Origin: Desulfogranum mediterraneum DSM 13871
GTDB taxonomy: Bacteria > Desulfobacterota > Desulfobulbia > Desulfobulbales > Desulfobulbaceae
Direction: 5' to 3'
Assembly: GCF_000429965.1 (NCBI RefSeq)
Contig: NZ_KE387006.1
Location: 125,142 to 189,141 of the forward strand
DNA length: 64,000 bases
Positions 45,031 to 55,326 of this stretch are shown in pieces. The notes beneath the pieces are model-generated. The model was not told the origin of the DNA, searched no databases, and was given only the letters and a program-made list of their open reading frames with translations. Numbering within the stretch: position 1 is the first letter of the stretch; the number at the start of each line of letters is the position of its first letter. The position numbers and the translations under genes are program-made.

Positions 45031-47544
45031 ATGACAGAAGCTTCTGAACTACAGGAATTGGAAAAACCGACCATTGCCATCGAAAAGGAGTTGCAGAAAT
45101 CATACCTTGATTATGCAATGTCGGTCATCATCGGCAGGGCCCTTCCCGATGTGCGGGACGGCCTGAAGCCGGTGCACCGCAGGGCGCTCTTTGCCATGCG
45201 CGAGTTGGGCAACACCTACAACCGGCCCTACATCAAGTCGGCCAGGATCGTCGGTGATGTCATAGGTAAGTACCATCCCCACGGTGACACCGCCGCCTAT
45301 GACACCATCGTCCGGATGGCCCAGCACTTTTCCCTGCGCTATCCCCTGGTGGATGGTCAGGGCAACTTCGGTTCCATGGATGGCGATTCGCCGGCAGCCA
45401 TGCGTTATACCGAGGCCCGGATGACCAAGCTGGATCAGGAGATCGTGGCTGACCTGGATAAAGACACCGTGGACTTTGTCCCCAACTACGACAACTCCCT
45501 CCAGGAACCGTCGGTCCTGCCCTCCAGGATTCCCAACATCCTGGTCAACGGCTCCGAGGGCATCGCCGTGGGCATGGCCACTAAGATCCCGCCCCATAAC
45601 CTCAGCGAGGTCCTGGACGCCCTGATCGCCCTTATCCAGGATCCCAGCCTCTCCATCCACCAGCTGATGGAGATGATCACCGGTCCTGATTTTCCCACCG
45701 GCGGTTTTATCTGCGGCCGGGCCGGGATCCGTGAGGCCTACGAGACCGGCCGGGGCGTGGTCACCATGCGGGCCCGGACCCATATCGAACCACGGGGCAA
45801 GAACGGAGAGTCGATCATCATCACCGAGATCCCCTATCAGCAGAACAAGGCCTCCCTGGTGGAGAAGATCGCCCTGTTGATGAAGGATAAACGGATCACC
45901 TCGGTTGCCGAGATCAGGGACGAGTCGGATCGCCAGGGGGTACGGGTGGTCCTGGATCTGAAGAAGGATGAGATTCCGGACATCGTCATCAACCAGCTCT
46001 ACAAGATGACCCCGCTGCAGAAGAGCTTTGGCATCATCCTGCTCTGCATAGTCAACAACAAGCCCGAGATCCTCAACCTCAAGGAGGTGCTGGAGCATTT
46101 CCTGGTCCACCGCCGGACGGTGATCTATCGCCGCACCGCCTTTGAGCTGCGCAAGGCCGAGGAGAGGGCCCATATCCTGGAGGGACTGAAGATCGCGATC
46201 ACCAACCTGGATGAGGTGGTGGCCCTGATCAAGGGTTCCAGCAACCCGGCAGAGGCCAAGGCCGAGTTGATCAGGCGTTTCGAGCTCTCCGAGATCCAGG
46301 CCCAGACCATCTTGGATATGCGCCTCCAGCGCCTGACCGGGCTGGAGCGGGATAAGATCATCCGCGACTATAACGAGGTCCTGGAAAAGATCGCCTGGCT
46401 GAAGAAGGTCCTCAGCGACGATAACCTGGTGAGTGAGTTGATCTTAGACGAGTTTCGCCAGATCAAGGAGGACTACGGCGACGAGCGCCGCACCGAGATC
46501 ATCGATGCCCCGGACGATATCCTGCCCGAGGACATGATCATCCCCGAGGAGATGGTGGTGACCGTCTCCCATACCGGTTATATCAAGCGAAACCCCCTGG
46601 ATCTCTACCGGGCCCAGCGCCGTGGCGGCAAGGGCGTCCGCGGGATGACCACCCTGGAGGATGACTTTGTCACCAACCTCTACACCGCCTCCAATCTGGA
46701 TACCTTCCTCTTCTTTACCAACAAGGGGCGGGTCTTCTGGAGAAAGGTCTACGAACTGCCCCTGGCAGGCAGGGCAGCCCGCGGCAAGGCCGTGGTCAAC
46801 CTGCTGGAACTGGGCGATGAGGAGAAGGTGGCCGCCATCCTGCCGGTGAGCGACCTGGCCAACGTGGACAACAGCCAGAGTGTCCTCACCGTGACCAAGT
46901 TGGGCAGGGTCAAGAAGACCTCTGTCTCCGAGTATAAACGACCCCTGCGAAAGGGTAAGTTCGGCCTGACCATCAAGGACGAGGACGAGATCCTGACCGC
47001 GGCCCTGACCAGCGGCGATGATGAGATCTTCCTGGTCACCAGAAACGGGCTCTCCATCCATTTCCATGAGTCCAATGTCCGGATCATGGGTCGTCTGGCC
47101 GCCGGGGTCAAGGGGATCAGCCTTGGGGATGGCGACGAGGTGGTCGGGGTGGCGGTGCTCAAGAGTGATGACTCCATCCTCACGGTCACCGAAAACGGCT
47201 ATGGCAAACGAACCGCAGTCTCCGAGTACAAACTCCAGAACCGGGGCGGCAAGGGGGTCTTTGCCATCAAGACCAGCGAGCGTAACGGCAGCGTGGTCGG
47301 GGTATTGCCGGTGGATGATGAGGATCAGGTGATGCTGATCGCCAATACCGGAAAGGTGATCCGGATGGCCATGGATACGGTTCGGATCATCGGCCGTAAT
47401 ACCCAGGGCGTTCGTCTGATCAACCTGGACCAGGATGAGAGCGTGGTCGGCCTCTCCATGCTGGCCAGGGAGGAGGATGGAGGAGAAGATGAGGGCACGG
47501 ACGAAGAGGAGAGCGTGATCGATGAAAGCCCTGAGTCAGAATAA
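45031..47544 (+). CDS. gyrA: DNA gyrase subunit A
   Basis: DNA-cleaving subunit of 837 residues. The active-site tyrosine is in [10 protein letters not shown] (about residue 126), with [13 protein letters not shown] preceding it (quinolone region) . The C-terminal beta-pinwheel carries a GyrA box of the form QRRGGKG ([13 protein letters not shown]), so this is gyrase rather than topoisomerase IV. The last 25 residues are very acidic. Its 3' end overlaps the gpsA start by 23 bases. Confidence 0.97.
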   Translation: MTEASELQELEKPTIAIEKELQKSYLDYAMSVIIGRALPDVRDGLKPVHRRALFAMRELGNTYNRPYIKSARIVGDVIGKYHPHGDTAAYDTIVRMAQHFSLRYPLVDGQGNFGSMDGDSPAAMRYTEARMTKLDQEIVADLDKDTVDFVPNYDNSLQEPSVLPSRIPNILVNGSEGIAVGMATKIPPHNLSEVLDALIALIQDPSLSIHQLMEMITGPDFPTGGFICGRAGIREAYETGRGVVTMRARTHIEPRGKNGESIIITEIPYQQNKASLVEKIALLMKDKRITSVAEIRDESDRQGVRVVLDLKKDEIPDIVINQLYKMTPLQKSFGIILLCIVNNKPEILNLKEVLEHFLVHRRTVIYRRTAFELRKAEERAHILEGLKIAITNLDEVVALIKGSSNPAEAKAELIRRFELSEIQAQTILDMRLQRLTGLERDKIIRDYNEVLEKIAWLKKVLSDDNLVSELILDEFRQIKEDYGDERRTEIIDAPDDILPEDMIIPEEMVVTVSHTGYIKRNPLDLYRAQRRGGKGVRGMTTLEDDFVTNLYTASNLDTFLFFTNKGRVFWRKVYELPLAGRAARGKAVVNLLELGDEEKVAAILPVSDLANVDNSQSVLTVTKLGRVKKTSVSEYKRPLRKGKFGLTIKDEDEILTAALTSGDDEIFLVTRNGLSIHFHESNVRIMGRLAAGVKGISLGDGDEVVGVAVLKSDDSILTVTENGYGKRTAVSEYKLQNRGGKGVFAIKTSERNGSVVGVLPVDDEDQVMLIANTGKVIRMAMDTVRIIGRNTQGVRLINLDQDESVVGLSMLAREEDGGEDEGTDEEESVIDESPESE

Positions 47545-48541
47545 AACCGCAGTCATCGGTGCCGGCAGCTGGGGTACGGCCTTGGCCGTGCTGCTGGCCG
47601 GTAAGGGGGAGGAGGTCTGCCTCTGGGGCCATAACGCCTCCCACCTGGAGCAACTGGCGGCTGAGCGGCAGAACGCCAGGTATCTCCCGGGAGTTGCCTT
47701 TCCCGATACGCTCCAGGCCTGTACCGGGCTGGCAGAGACCATTCAGGGAGCCCGGGTGATCGTGATGGTGATCCCCTCCCACGGCTATCGCCAGGTCTAT
47801 CGCCGGATCGTGCCGCTGCTTGCATCACCGGTGCTGCTGGTTTCAGCGGTCAAGGGCATCGAGATCGCCACCCGGATGACCATGACCCAGGTCATGGCCG
47901 AGGAGACCCCGGGGGATACCCGGGTCTCCCTGGGAGTGCTCAGTGGACCGAGTTTTGCCGAAGAGGTGGTCAGGGCCCAGCCCACGGCGGTGACCGTGGC
48001 CTTTGCCGAAGAGCAGGCGGCCCTTGAGGTCCAGCAGCTCTTCTCAACCGAGTACTTTCGGACCTACCGCTCCAGCGATGTCCTCGGGATCGAACTTTGC
48101 GGGGCCATGAAGAACGTGATCGCCATCGCCGCCGGGATCTCCGATGGCCTGGGTTTTGGCCTCAACACCCGGGCCGCCCTGATCACCCGGGGGTTGGCCG
48201 AGATGACCAGGCTGGGGGTCGCCATGGGCGCCGATCCGGCCACCTTTGCCGGCCTGGGGGGGCTGGGTGACCTGGTCCTGACCTGCACCGGCAACCTCAG
48301 CCGCAACCGTAGCGTGGGCTTGAAGCTCGGCAGCGGGAAGACCCTGGACCAAGTGCTGGAGGAGATGACCATGGTGGCAGAGGGGGTGAAGACCACCAAG
48401 TCCTGCTATAATCTGGCCCGGGACAGGGGGGTGGAGATGCCGATCCTTGAGCAGGTCTATCAGGTCATCTATGAAGATAAACCCTGCAGCGCTGCTGTTC
48501 AGGCCCTGTTCAGCCGGGATCTGAAGCAGGAAACCAGCTGA
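47522..48541 (+). CDS. gpsA: Glycerol-3-phosphate dehydrogenase (NAD(P)+)
   Basis: Enzyme of 339 residues that makes sn-glycerol-3-phosphate from DHAP for phospholipids. NAD-binding [20 protein letters not shown] at the N-terminus, the conserved [19 protein letters not shown] and catalytic Lys in [16 protein letters not shown], followed by [18 protein letters not shown]. Starts inside gyrA (GAGGAGAGCG upstream), implying coupled translation. It lies near glpD and glpK, so anabolic and catabolic glycerol-phosphate genes cluster here. Confidence 0.95.
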   Translation: MKALSQNKTAVIGAGSWGTALAVLLAGKGEEVCLWGHNASHLEQLAAERQNARYLPGVAFPDTLQACTGLAETIQGARVIVMVIPSHGYRQVYRRIVPLLASPVLLVSAVKGIEIATRMTMTQVMAEETPGDTRVSLGVLSGPSFAEEVVRAQPTAVTVAFAEEQAALEVQQLFSTEYFRTYRSSDVLGIELCGAMKNVIAIAAGISDGLGFGLNTRAALITRGLAEMTRLGVAMGADPATFAGLGGLGDLVLTCTGNLSRNRSVGLKLGSGKTLDQVLEEMTMVAEGVKTTKSCYNLARDRGVEMPILEQVYQVIYEDKPCSAAVQALFSRDLKQETS

Positions 48542-48605
48542 GCTTGCTCCAGGGTGGATCATGAAAGAGGCAGATAAGCCTCATTTTTCAGGAGATGGAG
48601 GGATC

Positions 48606-49691
48606 GTGAACAAGCTGACAGGATGGTGTATTGGCCTGCTCTTTGTGCTCTTGGCCACAGGATGCGGCTCTACCAGGGTGCAACAGGCCGGCGAGGAGCT
48701 GCCGGTCGAGGAGAATCCCCTGATTCTGGAGCTGCCGGCGAGCTTCAGCGGCAGGATCCCCTGTGCAGACTGCGACTATGTCCGGATTGATCTCAACCTC
48801 CGTCCCGATAAGCTCTATCAGCTCCGTAAGACCAGGGTAAACGGTGGCAAGGTCGTCAAGAGCGAGGCTCAGATGCGGCGATGGCGATTCGATCCCCAGG
48901 AAAATCTGATCATCCTGGGCAAGCGCAAGGGGGCCCTGAAGACCTACCTGGTGGAAGACCCGGATACCCTCAGGTTTCTCGATATCCAGGGAGAGCAGCA
49001 GGAAGGCCTGATCAGCTACAGCCTGGTGCGCAGCCCGTCCTATGACCCCTTTAACGACGAGGTCAAGATCCGGGGGATGTACCGTTCCAGCGGCAATAGT
49101 CATATCCTCAGAGAATGTGCCAGTGAGTTGGATTTTAGCGTAGACCCATCCGCCGCTTTCAGCGAACTGGACCGGGCCTATCGCAACACTCCCCATGAAC
49201 CAAACCAGCCCCTGTTGGTCTCGATCCAGGGCAGACTGCTTCTCCGGGGCGCTTCCCAGGACTGGGATGAGGATGTGATCGTGGTCAGCAGTTTTAACCG
49301 GCTCTATTCCAATCAGGACTGCAGCGGCAACCTGGCCAGACAGAGCCTCTTTGGGGTGAACTGGAGAGCCATTGAAATCGGCGGCACCCCCATCACAGCG
49401 GCAAACGAGGGCAGATCCCCCTTCCTGACCCTGGAGGCCAAAGGCAACAGGGTCAAGGGCTTTTCCGGCTGTAATCGTTTCTTCGGAACTTACCTGTTCA
49501 AGGGCAAGGTCTTCATATTTAACAAGCTGGCCAGTACCCGGATGGCCTGTCCGGATAATATCGCCCTGGAGAACGCCTTCCTCGCTGCCCTCAACAACAC
49601 CGAATCCTACCAGATGGAAGATAACCTGCTGGTGCTGCGTGACAAGAACGATGAGGTGACCATGAAGCTGCAAGCCCAGGATGGAAGTTAA
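48606..49691 (+). CDS. Lipoprotein with NlpE-like N-terminal and META (HslJ-like) C-terminal domains
   Basis: Envelope lipoprotein of 361 residues. The start GTG 48606 has GGAGG upstream and gives a lipoprotein signal ending LATGC (C about 20); an upstream in-frame ATG (48561) would bury it. Residues 40-150 resemble NlpE N-terminal domains (FSGRIPCADCDYVRIDLNL, with a CADC motif). Residues of about 250-350 are META/HslJ-like (GCNRFFGTYLFKGKV, ASTRMACPDNIALENAFLAAL). The pairing suggests an envelope-stress or surface role. It follows gpsA by 64 bases. Confidence 0.75.
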   Translation: MNKLTGWCIGLLFVLLATGCGSTRVQQAGEELPVEENPLILELPASFSGRIPCADCDYVRIDLNLRPDKLYQLRKTRVNGGKVVKSEAQMRRWRFDPQENLIILGKRKGALKTYLVEDPDTLRFLDIQGEQQEGLISYSLVRSPSYDPFNDEVKIRGMYRSSGNSHILRECASELDFSVDPSAAFSELDRAYRNTPHEPNQPLLVSIQGRLLLRGASQDWDEDVIVVSSFNRLYSNQDCSGNLARQSLFGVNWRAIEIGGTPITAANEGRSPFLTLEAKGNRVKGFSGCNRFFGTYLFKGKVFIFNKLASTRMACPDNIALENAFLAALNNTESYQMEDNLLVLRDKNDEVTMKLQAQDGS

Positions 49692-49800
49692 GCCTCTGCA
49701 CGCCATGGACACTGATTCCAGCGGGGATTGACGCTGCTCTCCAACAGATCAATGCCGTAGATATCCCGTACAAAGGAAAGAACGGCTACGGTTAAAGGGT

Positions 49801-49933
49801 ACCTTGAAAAATGAGAGTCTTTGATGAGGCTCGAGGCGCGCGATAGATTGTACCGCAGCCATGTAATGGATATCCCGAGGATAAAATTTTAAGAGCAACA
49901 CCAAGATTGGAAGAAAAGGCAATTTTTCAAGGT
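49801..49933. repeat. 12-bp inverted repeats flanking a 109-base spacer upstream of glpD
   Basis: ACCTTGAAAAAT at 49801-49812 is repeated exactly in inverse as ATTTTTCAAGGT at 49922-49933, 20 bases before the glpD ATG. A related TTTTTCAAGGT plus AGCC occurs before the peroxiredoxin gene (26539-26553). The segment has no coding frame. It could be a small non-autonomous element or a regulatory loop. Confidence 0.5.
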
Positions 49934-49953
49934 GGCCAAAACAGGGAAGGTCC

Positions 49954-51525
49954 ATGGAAGAGAAGGTCTATGATCTTGCCATAGTAGGCGGCGGCATCAA
50001 CGGCTGCGGCATCGCCCGTGATGCTGCCGGCAGGGGCCTCTCGGTGCTGCTCTGTGAACAGGGAGACCTGGCCGGAGGCACCTCTTCGGCCTCGACCAAG
50101 CTGATCCACGGGGGACTGCGCTATCTGGAGTACTACGAGTTTAGGCTGGTCAGAGAGTCCCTCAGGGAGCGGGAGGTGCTGCTCAAGGCGGCTCCCCACA
50201 TCATCTGGCCCCTGCGCTTTATCCTCCCCCATCACCGCGGCCTGCGACCGGCCTGGCTGATTCGGCTGGGACTCTTTATCTACGACCACCTGGGCGGACG
50301 CAAGCTCCTGCCCCCGACAAGCAGCCTCGATCTGGGCCGCGATGAGGCGGGTGCGGTCTTAAAAAAAGAGTATAGCAGGGGCTTTGAGTATTCCGACTGC
50401 TGGGTGATGGACAGTCGGCTGGTGATCCTCAATGCCATGGATGCCGCCCGGCTGGGTGCCGAGATCAAGGTCCGCAGCCGCTGCCTCTCAGCCGAGCGCA
50501 GCGATCGGCTCTGGACCCTTTGCCTCGAGGATCAGGAGAGCGGAGAAGAGAGCAGCCACCGGGCACGGATCCTGATCAACGCCACCGGCCCCTGGCTGGG
50601 GGAGTTCATGGACCATGTCAGCCATGAACAGACCAGGGAGTCCATCCGGATGGTCAAGGGCAGCCATATCATCATCAGGCGGCTCTTTGAGCACGGGCGG
50701 GCCTACCTCTTCCAGAACGAAGACGGCAGGATCATCTTTGCCATTCCCTATGAGGATGCGTTCACCCTGATTGGCACCACGGATGTTGATTTCTCCGGTG
50801 ATCCCGGCAAGGTGAAGATCAGCCCGGAGGAGATCAGCTACCTCTGTGCCGCAGCCAGCGAGTACTTCCGCCGGGAGGTGAGTTCCGGGGATGTGGTCCA
50901 CAGCTACTCCGGGATCCGGCCGCTCTTTGATGACGGCGTCTCGGATGCCAAGGCCGCAACCCGGGACTATATCCTCAGGCTGGACAGCGCCCACGGCAGC
51001 AAGCCCCCGCTGCTCTCCATCTATGGCGGCAAGATCACCACCTACCGCAAGCTGGCCGAGTCGGTCCTGGAGAAGCTGGCCGACTTCCTCCCGGCCACCA
51101 GGCCCTGGTCGGCAGGCGTCTGCCTGCCGGGGGGCGGATTCTCCCCCAGCGACTTTGAGGGGGAGGTGCTCAGGCTGAAGCAGGCTTTTCCCTTTCTTGG
51201 CGACAAGTTTGCCTACCGTCTTGTTCGGACTTATGGTAGACAGGCCTTTATCCTGCTCAAAGATATAAAAAAACGAGAGGATCTGGGCAGCTGCTTTGGC
51301 AGTGATCTCTATGCCTGCGAGGTCCGCTACCTGATGGCCCATGAGTGGGCCCGCAGTGCAGAGGATATCCTCTGGCGACGGACCAACCTGGGGCTGTTCC
51401 TCTCGACAGAGGAACAGCATAAACTCCAATCCTGGATAGAACAACAGCCGGCCAAAGAGTGGTGCGGGCTGATGGCCGGTCCGGATACAGCCGCCAGCGA
51501 CGCTTCATCAACTATCCCAAGCTGA
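49954..51525 (+). CDS. glpD: Aerobic-type glycerol-3-phosphate dehydrogenase (FAD)
   Basis: Flavoprotein of 523 residues that oxidises glycerol-3-phosphate to DHAP with a quinone acceptor. FAD-binding N-terminus DLAIVGGGINGCGIARDAAG, then GGTSSASTKLIHGGLRYLEYYE, the typical TDVDFSGDP and YSGIRPLFDDG, and a C-terminal helical domain. AT the inner face of the membrane it would feed electrons to respiration. It precedes a glycerol-type binding protein and glpK on the same strand. Confidence 0.94.
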   Translation: MEEKVYDLAIVGGGINGCGIARDAAGRGLSVLLCEQGDLAGGTSSASTKLIHGGLRYLEYYEFRLVRESLREREVLLKAAPHIIWPLRFILPHHRGLRPAWLIRLGLFIYDHLGGRKLLPPTSSLDLGRDEAGAVLKKEYSRGFEYSDCWVMDSRLVILNAMDAARLGAEIKVRSRCLSAERSDRLWTLCLEDQESGEESSHRARILINATGPWLGEFMDHVSHEQTRESIRMVKGSHIIIRRLFEHGRAYLFQNEDGRIIFAIPYEDAFTLIGTTDVDFSGDPGKVKISPEEISYLCAAASEYFRREVSSGDVVHSYSGIRPLFDDGVSDAKAATRDYILRLDSAHGSKPPLLSIYGGKITTYRKLAESVLEKLADFLPATRPWSAGVCLPGGGFSPSDFEGEVLRLKQAFPFLGDKFAYRLVRTYGRQAFILLKDIKKREDLGSCFGSDLYACEVRYLMAHEWARSAEDILWRRTNLGLFLSTEEQHKLQSWIEQQPAKEWCGLMAGPDTAASDASSTIPS

Positions 51526-51806
51526 CGGTCTATGAAAAGATTGCCCCGCCCCTGCCCACCTCCCTGGCCCGGAGCCCGAGCTCGGTCCAGAGCAAATTCT
51601 TCTTCGCCACCATGACCATAACCGTCTCTGCCCCAGGACTTGACTGGGGGTCGCGGCTGCGGCCGCTATCCAGACCATCATCAGCGGGGGCCCTGCTTTT
51701 CCATACGCATTGCGTAATTCTCTGGGTGTAAGCCACACCTGTACTTCTTCAGCTGAAATGGCCACCGGATATCAGCTGAAACCGTTTGAAACTAGGAGGT
51801 TGTACG

Positions 51807-53528
51807 ATGATAAAAAAACTGGCAACAACCGCTGCCCTTGCCACCATGCTGGTCTTTCCGGCTCTGTCCCAGGCGGGAATGGAAGAGGCCAGGAGCTGGG
51901 TGGCCGATGAATTTCAGCCCTCAACCCTTTCCAAGGCTGACCAGCTCAAGGAGATGGAGTGGTTTATCAAGGCAGCCGAGCCTTTTAAGGGTATGGAGAT
52001 AAAGGTGGTCTCCGGGTCCATCATCACCCATCAGTATGAGTCCAGGGTTCTTGCCAAGGCCTTTACCGAGATAACCGGGATCAAGGTCCGCCATGAGCTG
52101 ATCGGCAAGGGCGATATCATTGAAACGCTCCAGGCCCAGATGCAGTCCGGCAACAGCAGCTATGATGCCTATATCTATGATTCCGACCTGATCGGAACCC
52201 TCTTCCGCTATCAGCAGGCCGTACCCCTGACCGACTGGATGAACGCTGAGGGGCAGAGCGTCACCAACCCCATGCTGGATCTGGATGACTTCATCGGCAT
52301 CTCCTTTAGCACCGGTCCGGACGGCAAACTCTACCAGATCCCGGATCAGCAGTATGCCAACCTCTACTGGTTCCGCTATGACTGGTTCACGGATCCGGAG
52401 CTGAAGGCCAGGTTCCAGTCCGAGTACGGCTATGACCTGGGGGTACCGGTCAACTGGTCGGCCTATGAAGACATTGCCGAATTCTTTACCTCCAAGGTCA
52501 AGGAGATCGACGGTAAACCGGTCTATGGTCACATGGACTACGGAAAGAAGGATCCTTCCCTGGGATGGCGCTTCACCGATGGCTGGCTCTCCATGGCCGG
52601 CGCCGGTGACAAGGGGCTTCCCAACGGTGTGCCGGTGGCTGGGTGGGGTATCCGGGTGGAGGGCTGCAGTCCGGTGGGTTCCTCGGTGGCCCGCGGCGGG
52701 GCCACCAACAGCCCGGCTGCGGTCTATGCCCTGAGCACCTACATCGACTGGCTGCAGAAGTATGCACCGCCCGAGGCAGCCGCTATGACCTTCTCCGAGG
52801 CTGGCCCGGTTCCTGCCCAGGGCGCCGTTGCCCAACAGATCTTCTGGAACACCGCCTTTACCACGGACATGGCCAGGCCCGGCAGCCAGGTGGTGGATGA
52901 AGAGGGGAAGCCCAAGTGGCGGCTGGCCCCATCTCCCCACGGTCCCTATTGGCAGGAGGGGATGAAGCTGGGCTACCAGGACGCGGGCTCCTGGACCCTG
53001 CTGGATTCCACTCCAGTGGATCGTCGCAAGGCGGCCTGGCTCTATGCCCAGTTTGTGATTTCCAAGAGCGTCAGCCTGAAGAAGGCCCACGTCGGCCTGA
53101 CCCCTATCCGGGAGTCTGATATCCGGGACAAGTCCTTTACCATGCGTGCCCCTAAACTGGGCGGCCTGGTTGAGTTCTACCGCAGCCCCGATCGGGTGCA
53201 GTGGACCCCAAGCGGTAGCAATGTTCCGGATTACCCCAAACTGGCCCAGCTCTGGCGGCAGAACGTGGCAGACGCGGTAAGCGGCGATAAGAGCGCCCAG
53301 GAGGCCATGGATTCCCTGGCCCGGCAGCAGGACAAGGTCCTGGCCGATCTGGAGGATGGTGCTGTCCAGGGTGAGTGTGGTTCCAAACTCAACCAGGAGC
53401 AGGATCCCTCCTACTGGTTCAGCCAGCCTGGTTCACCCAAGCCCAAGCTGGAGAATGAGAAGCCCCAGGGGATAACCGTTGATTACGATGAACTGGTGAA
53501 GAGCTGGACAGCAGCTGTCAAGCAGTAG
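51807..53528 (+). CDS. Glycerol-type ABC transporter substrate-binding protein (GlpV-like)
   Basis: Periplasmic binding protein of 573 residues. Signal peptide 1-22 (...ALSQA), then a large two-lobe domain resembling family 1 sugar/alditol binding proteins such as rhizobial GlpV: VVSGSIITHQYESRVLAKAF, YDAYIYDSDLIGTLFRYQ, DWFTDPELKARF, and C-terminal segments. Start ATG 51807 has TAGGAGG upstream. It is between glpD and glpK, supporting glycerol as ligand, but no permease or ATPase genes are next to it, so the transporter is split or supplied elsewhere. A hairpin at 53559-53589 ends the gene. Confidence 0.82.
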   Translation: MIKKLATTAALATMLVFPALSQAGMEEARSWVADEFQPSTLSKADQLKEMEWFIKAAEPFKGMEIKVVSGSIITHQYESRVLAKAFTEITGIKVRHELIGKGDIIETLQAQMQSGNSSYDAYIYDSDLIGTLFRYQQAVPLTDWMNAEGQSVTNPMLDLDDFIGISFSTGPDGKLYQIPDQQYANLYWFRYDWFTDPELKARFQSEYGYDLGVPVNWSAYEDIAEFFTSKVKEIDGKPVYGHMDYGKKDPSLGWRFTDGWLSMAGAGDKGLPNGVPVAGWGIRVEGCSPVGSSVARGGATNSPAAVYALSTYIDWLQKYAPPEAAAMTFSEAGPVPAQGAVAQQIFWNTAFTTDMARPGSQVVDEEGKPKWRLAPSPHGPYWQEGMKLGYQDAGSWTLLDSTPVDRRKAAWLYAQFVISKSVSLKKAHVGLTPIRESDIRDKSFTMRAPKLGGLVEFYRSPDRVQWTPSGSNVPDYPKLAQLWRQNVADAVSGDKSAQEAMDSLARQQDKVLADLEDGAVQGECGSKLNQEQDPSYWFSQPGSPKPKLENEKPQGITVDYDELVKSWTAAVKQ

Positions 53529-53558
53529 CAGCCGGAACAACCCAGGCCTGAGCAAGGG

Positions 53559-53589
53559 GACAGCCGGACGGAAAAGTTGTCCGGCTGTC
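53559..53589 (+). terminator. Hairpin after the glycerol-type binding protein gene
   Basis: Perfect 11-bp stem GACAGCCGGAC / GTCCGGCTGTC (53559-53569 and 53579-53589) with a 9-base loop, 30 bases after the stop. The following GTTATTGT is only moderately T-rich. It may attenuate transcription into glpK or protect the upstream message, as seen for highly expressed binding proteins. Confidence 0.65.
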
Positions 53590-53707
53590 GTTATTGTGGG
53601 CAGGAATGCTTAGGGTTACCTGAGTTGCTGTCTTTCCCGGTGGGGAGAGGCGGAGGATCGTCTCTGTTGGGACAAGATCAGGGCCAGATACCTGAAGAGA
53701 GGGAGAC

Positions 53708-55195
53708 ATGCCTGTTTACATACTTGCCATAGACCAGGGGACCACCTCGAGTCGAGCCATCATCTTCAACGCTGAACTGGAGATCGTGACCGTGGCCCAG
53801 GAGGAGTTCACCCAGTTTTTTCCCCAATCCGGCTGGGTGGAACATGATCCAGCGGAGATCTGGTCCTCCACCCTGGCCACCTGCAGGCAGGCCCTGGAGC
53901 AGGCCGGGATCAGCGCGGCCGAGCTGACCGCCATAGGCATCACCAACCAGCGGGAGACCACCATCCTCTGGGATAGGCAAACCGGGGAGCCGATCCATCG
54001 GGCCATTGTCTGGCAGGACCGGCGAACCACCGACTTCTGTGCAGAGCTGGAGCGGCAGGGCCACGGCGAGATGATCACCGCCCGGACCGGCCTGCTGATC
54101 GATCCCTACTTCTCGGCCACCAAGATCAGCTGGCTGCTGGATCATGTGGCCGGCGCCAGGCAACGGGCCGAGGCCGGAGAGTTGGCCTTTGGCACGGTGG
54201 ATTCCTTTCTGCTCTGGCAGCTCAGCGGCGGCCGGGTCCATGCCACCGATGCCACCAACGCGGCCCGTACCCTGATCTTCAACATCCACGATAACGGTTG
54301 GGATGAGGAACTGCTGGAGCTCTTGCAGATCCCGGCCTCCCTGCTGCCCGAGGTCAAGGACTGTGCCGCCGACTTCGGCACCACCAGCGCGGAACTGCTG
54401 GGGGCGGCGGTGCCGATTAGCGGCATTGCCGGTGACCAGCAGGCAGCCCTGGTGGGGCAGGCCTGTTTTCAGCCGGGAATGCTCAAGTCCACCTACGGGA
54501 CCGGTTGTTTTGCCGTGCTCAACACCGGCAGCGAGCCGGTACGGTCCCGCAAGCGGTTGCTGACCACCATCGGCTACCGTTTAAAGGGCCAAACCAGCTA
54601 CGCCCTGGAGGGCTCGATCTTTGTGGCCGGGGCAGCGGTGCAATGGATGCGGGACGCCCTGGGGCTGATCGACTCGGCAGCCGCCAGCGGTGAGTTGGCG
54701 GCCCAGGCCGATCCCGCTCAGGAGGTCTATCTGGTGCCGGCTTTTACCGGCATGGGGGCCCCGCACTGGGACGCAGAGGCCAGGGGGGCGCTCTACGGGA
54801 TCACCCGGGGAACCGGGCCGGCGGAACTCTCCAGGGCAGCCCTGGAGTCGGTCTGCTACCAGACCAGGGACCTGCTGGAGGCCATGCGCAGTGACTGGCA
54901 CCAGGACAACCCGCCGGTGCTGCGGGTGGATGGGGGGATGGTGGCCTCGGACTTTACCATGCAGGCCCTGGCCGATATTCTCGATGCCCCGGTGGATCGA
55001 CCCCAGGTCCTGGAGACCACCGCCCTGGGAGCCGCCTACCTGGCCGGCCTCTACCAGGGGGTCTACCCGGAACCCGATGAGTTTGCCGGTCGCTGGAAGC
55101 TGGACCGGCAGTTCAGCCCGGAGATGGCTGCAGCGCTCAGGGAACGGAAGTATCAGGGCTGGCAGCAGGCGGTACGCAGGACCCTGAGCAGGTAA
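53708..55195 (+). CDS. glpK: Glycerol kinase
   Basis: FGGY kinase of 495 residues, full length. N-terminal [20 protein letters not shown], the substrate segment [34 protein letters not shown], and the C-terminal family signature [24 protein letters not shown] within two shorter stretches. Phosphorylates glycerol to glycerol-3-phosphate for GlpD. It ends at a strong terminator. GAGGGAGAC precedes the ATG. Confidence 0.96.
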   Translation: MPVYILAIDQGTTSSRAIIFNAELEIVTVAQEEFTQFFPQSGWVEHDPAEIWSSTLATCRQALEQAGISAAELTAIGITNQRETTILWDRQTGEPIHRAIVWQDRRTTDFCAELERQGHGEMITARTGLLIDPYFSATKISWLLDHVAGARQRAEAGELAFGTVDSFLLWQLSGGRVHATDATNAARTLIFNIHDNGWDEELLELLQIPASLLPEVKDCAADFGTTSAELLGAAVPISGIAGDQQAALVGQACFQPGMLKSTYGTGCFAVLNTGSEPVRSRKRLLTTIGYRLKGQTSYALEGSIFVAGAAVQWMRDALGLIDSAAASGELAAQADPAQEVYLVPAFTGMGAPHWDAEARGALYGITRGTGPAELSRAALESVCYQTRDLLEAMRSDWHQDNPPVLRVDGGMVASDFTMQALADILDAPVDRPQVLETTALGAAYLAGLYQGVYPEPDEFAGRWKLDRQFSPEMAAALRERKYQGWQQAVRRTLSR

Positions 55196-55259
55196 GAGAG
55201 CTTAACGTCAAGCCGCCTTCAGCGTCCCGGGCCGGGAACAGCTGAAAGGCTTCCATAAA

Positions 55260-55298
55260 AAAAGGTCTGCCCCTCCCGGCGAGGGGCAGACCTTTTTT
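55260..55298. terminator. Bidirectional rho-independent terminator
   Basis: Perfect 16-bp stem (55260-55275 AAAAGGTCTGCCCCTC, 55281-55296 its complement) with a CCGGC loop, flanked by A runs on the left and Ts on the right. It ends glpK on the plus strand and, with its A tract read as Ts, the leftward XTP pyrophosphatase gene. Confidence 0.93.
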
Positions 55299-55326
55299 CG
55301 CTTTTCAGCTGGAGAAAGAGCCTGGC

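Noticed and set aside
51459-51765. Small open frames on both strands between glpD and the binding protein
   Set aside because: Neither has a ribosome site or a recognisable product; both look like random GC-rich frames.
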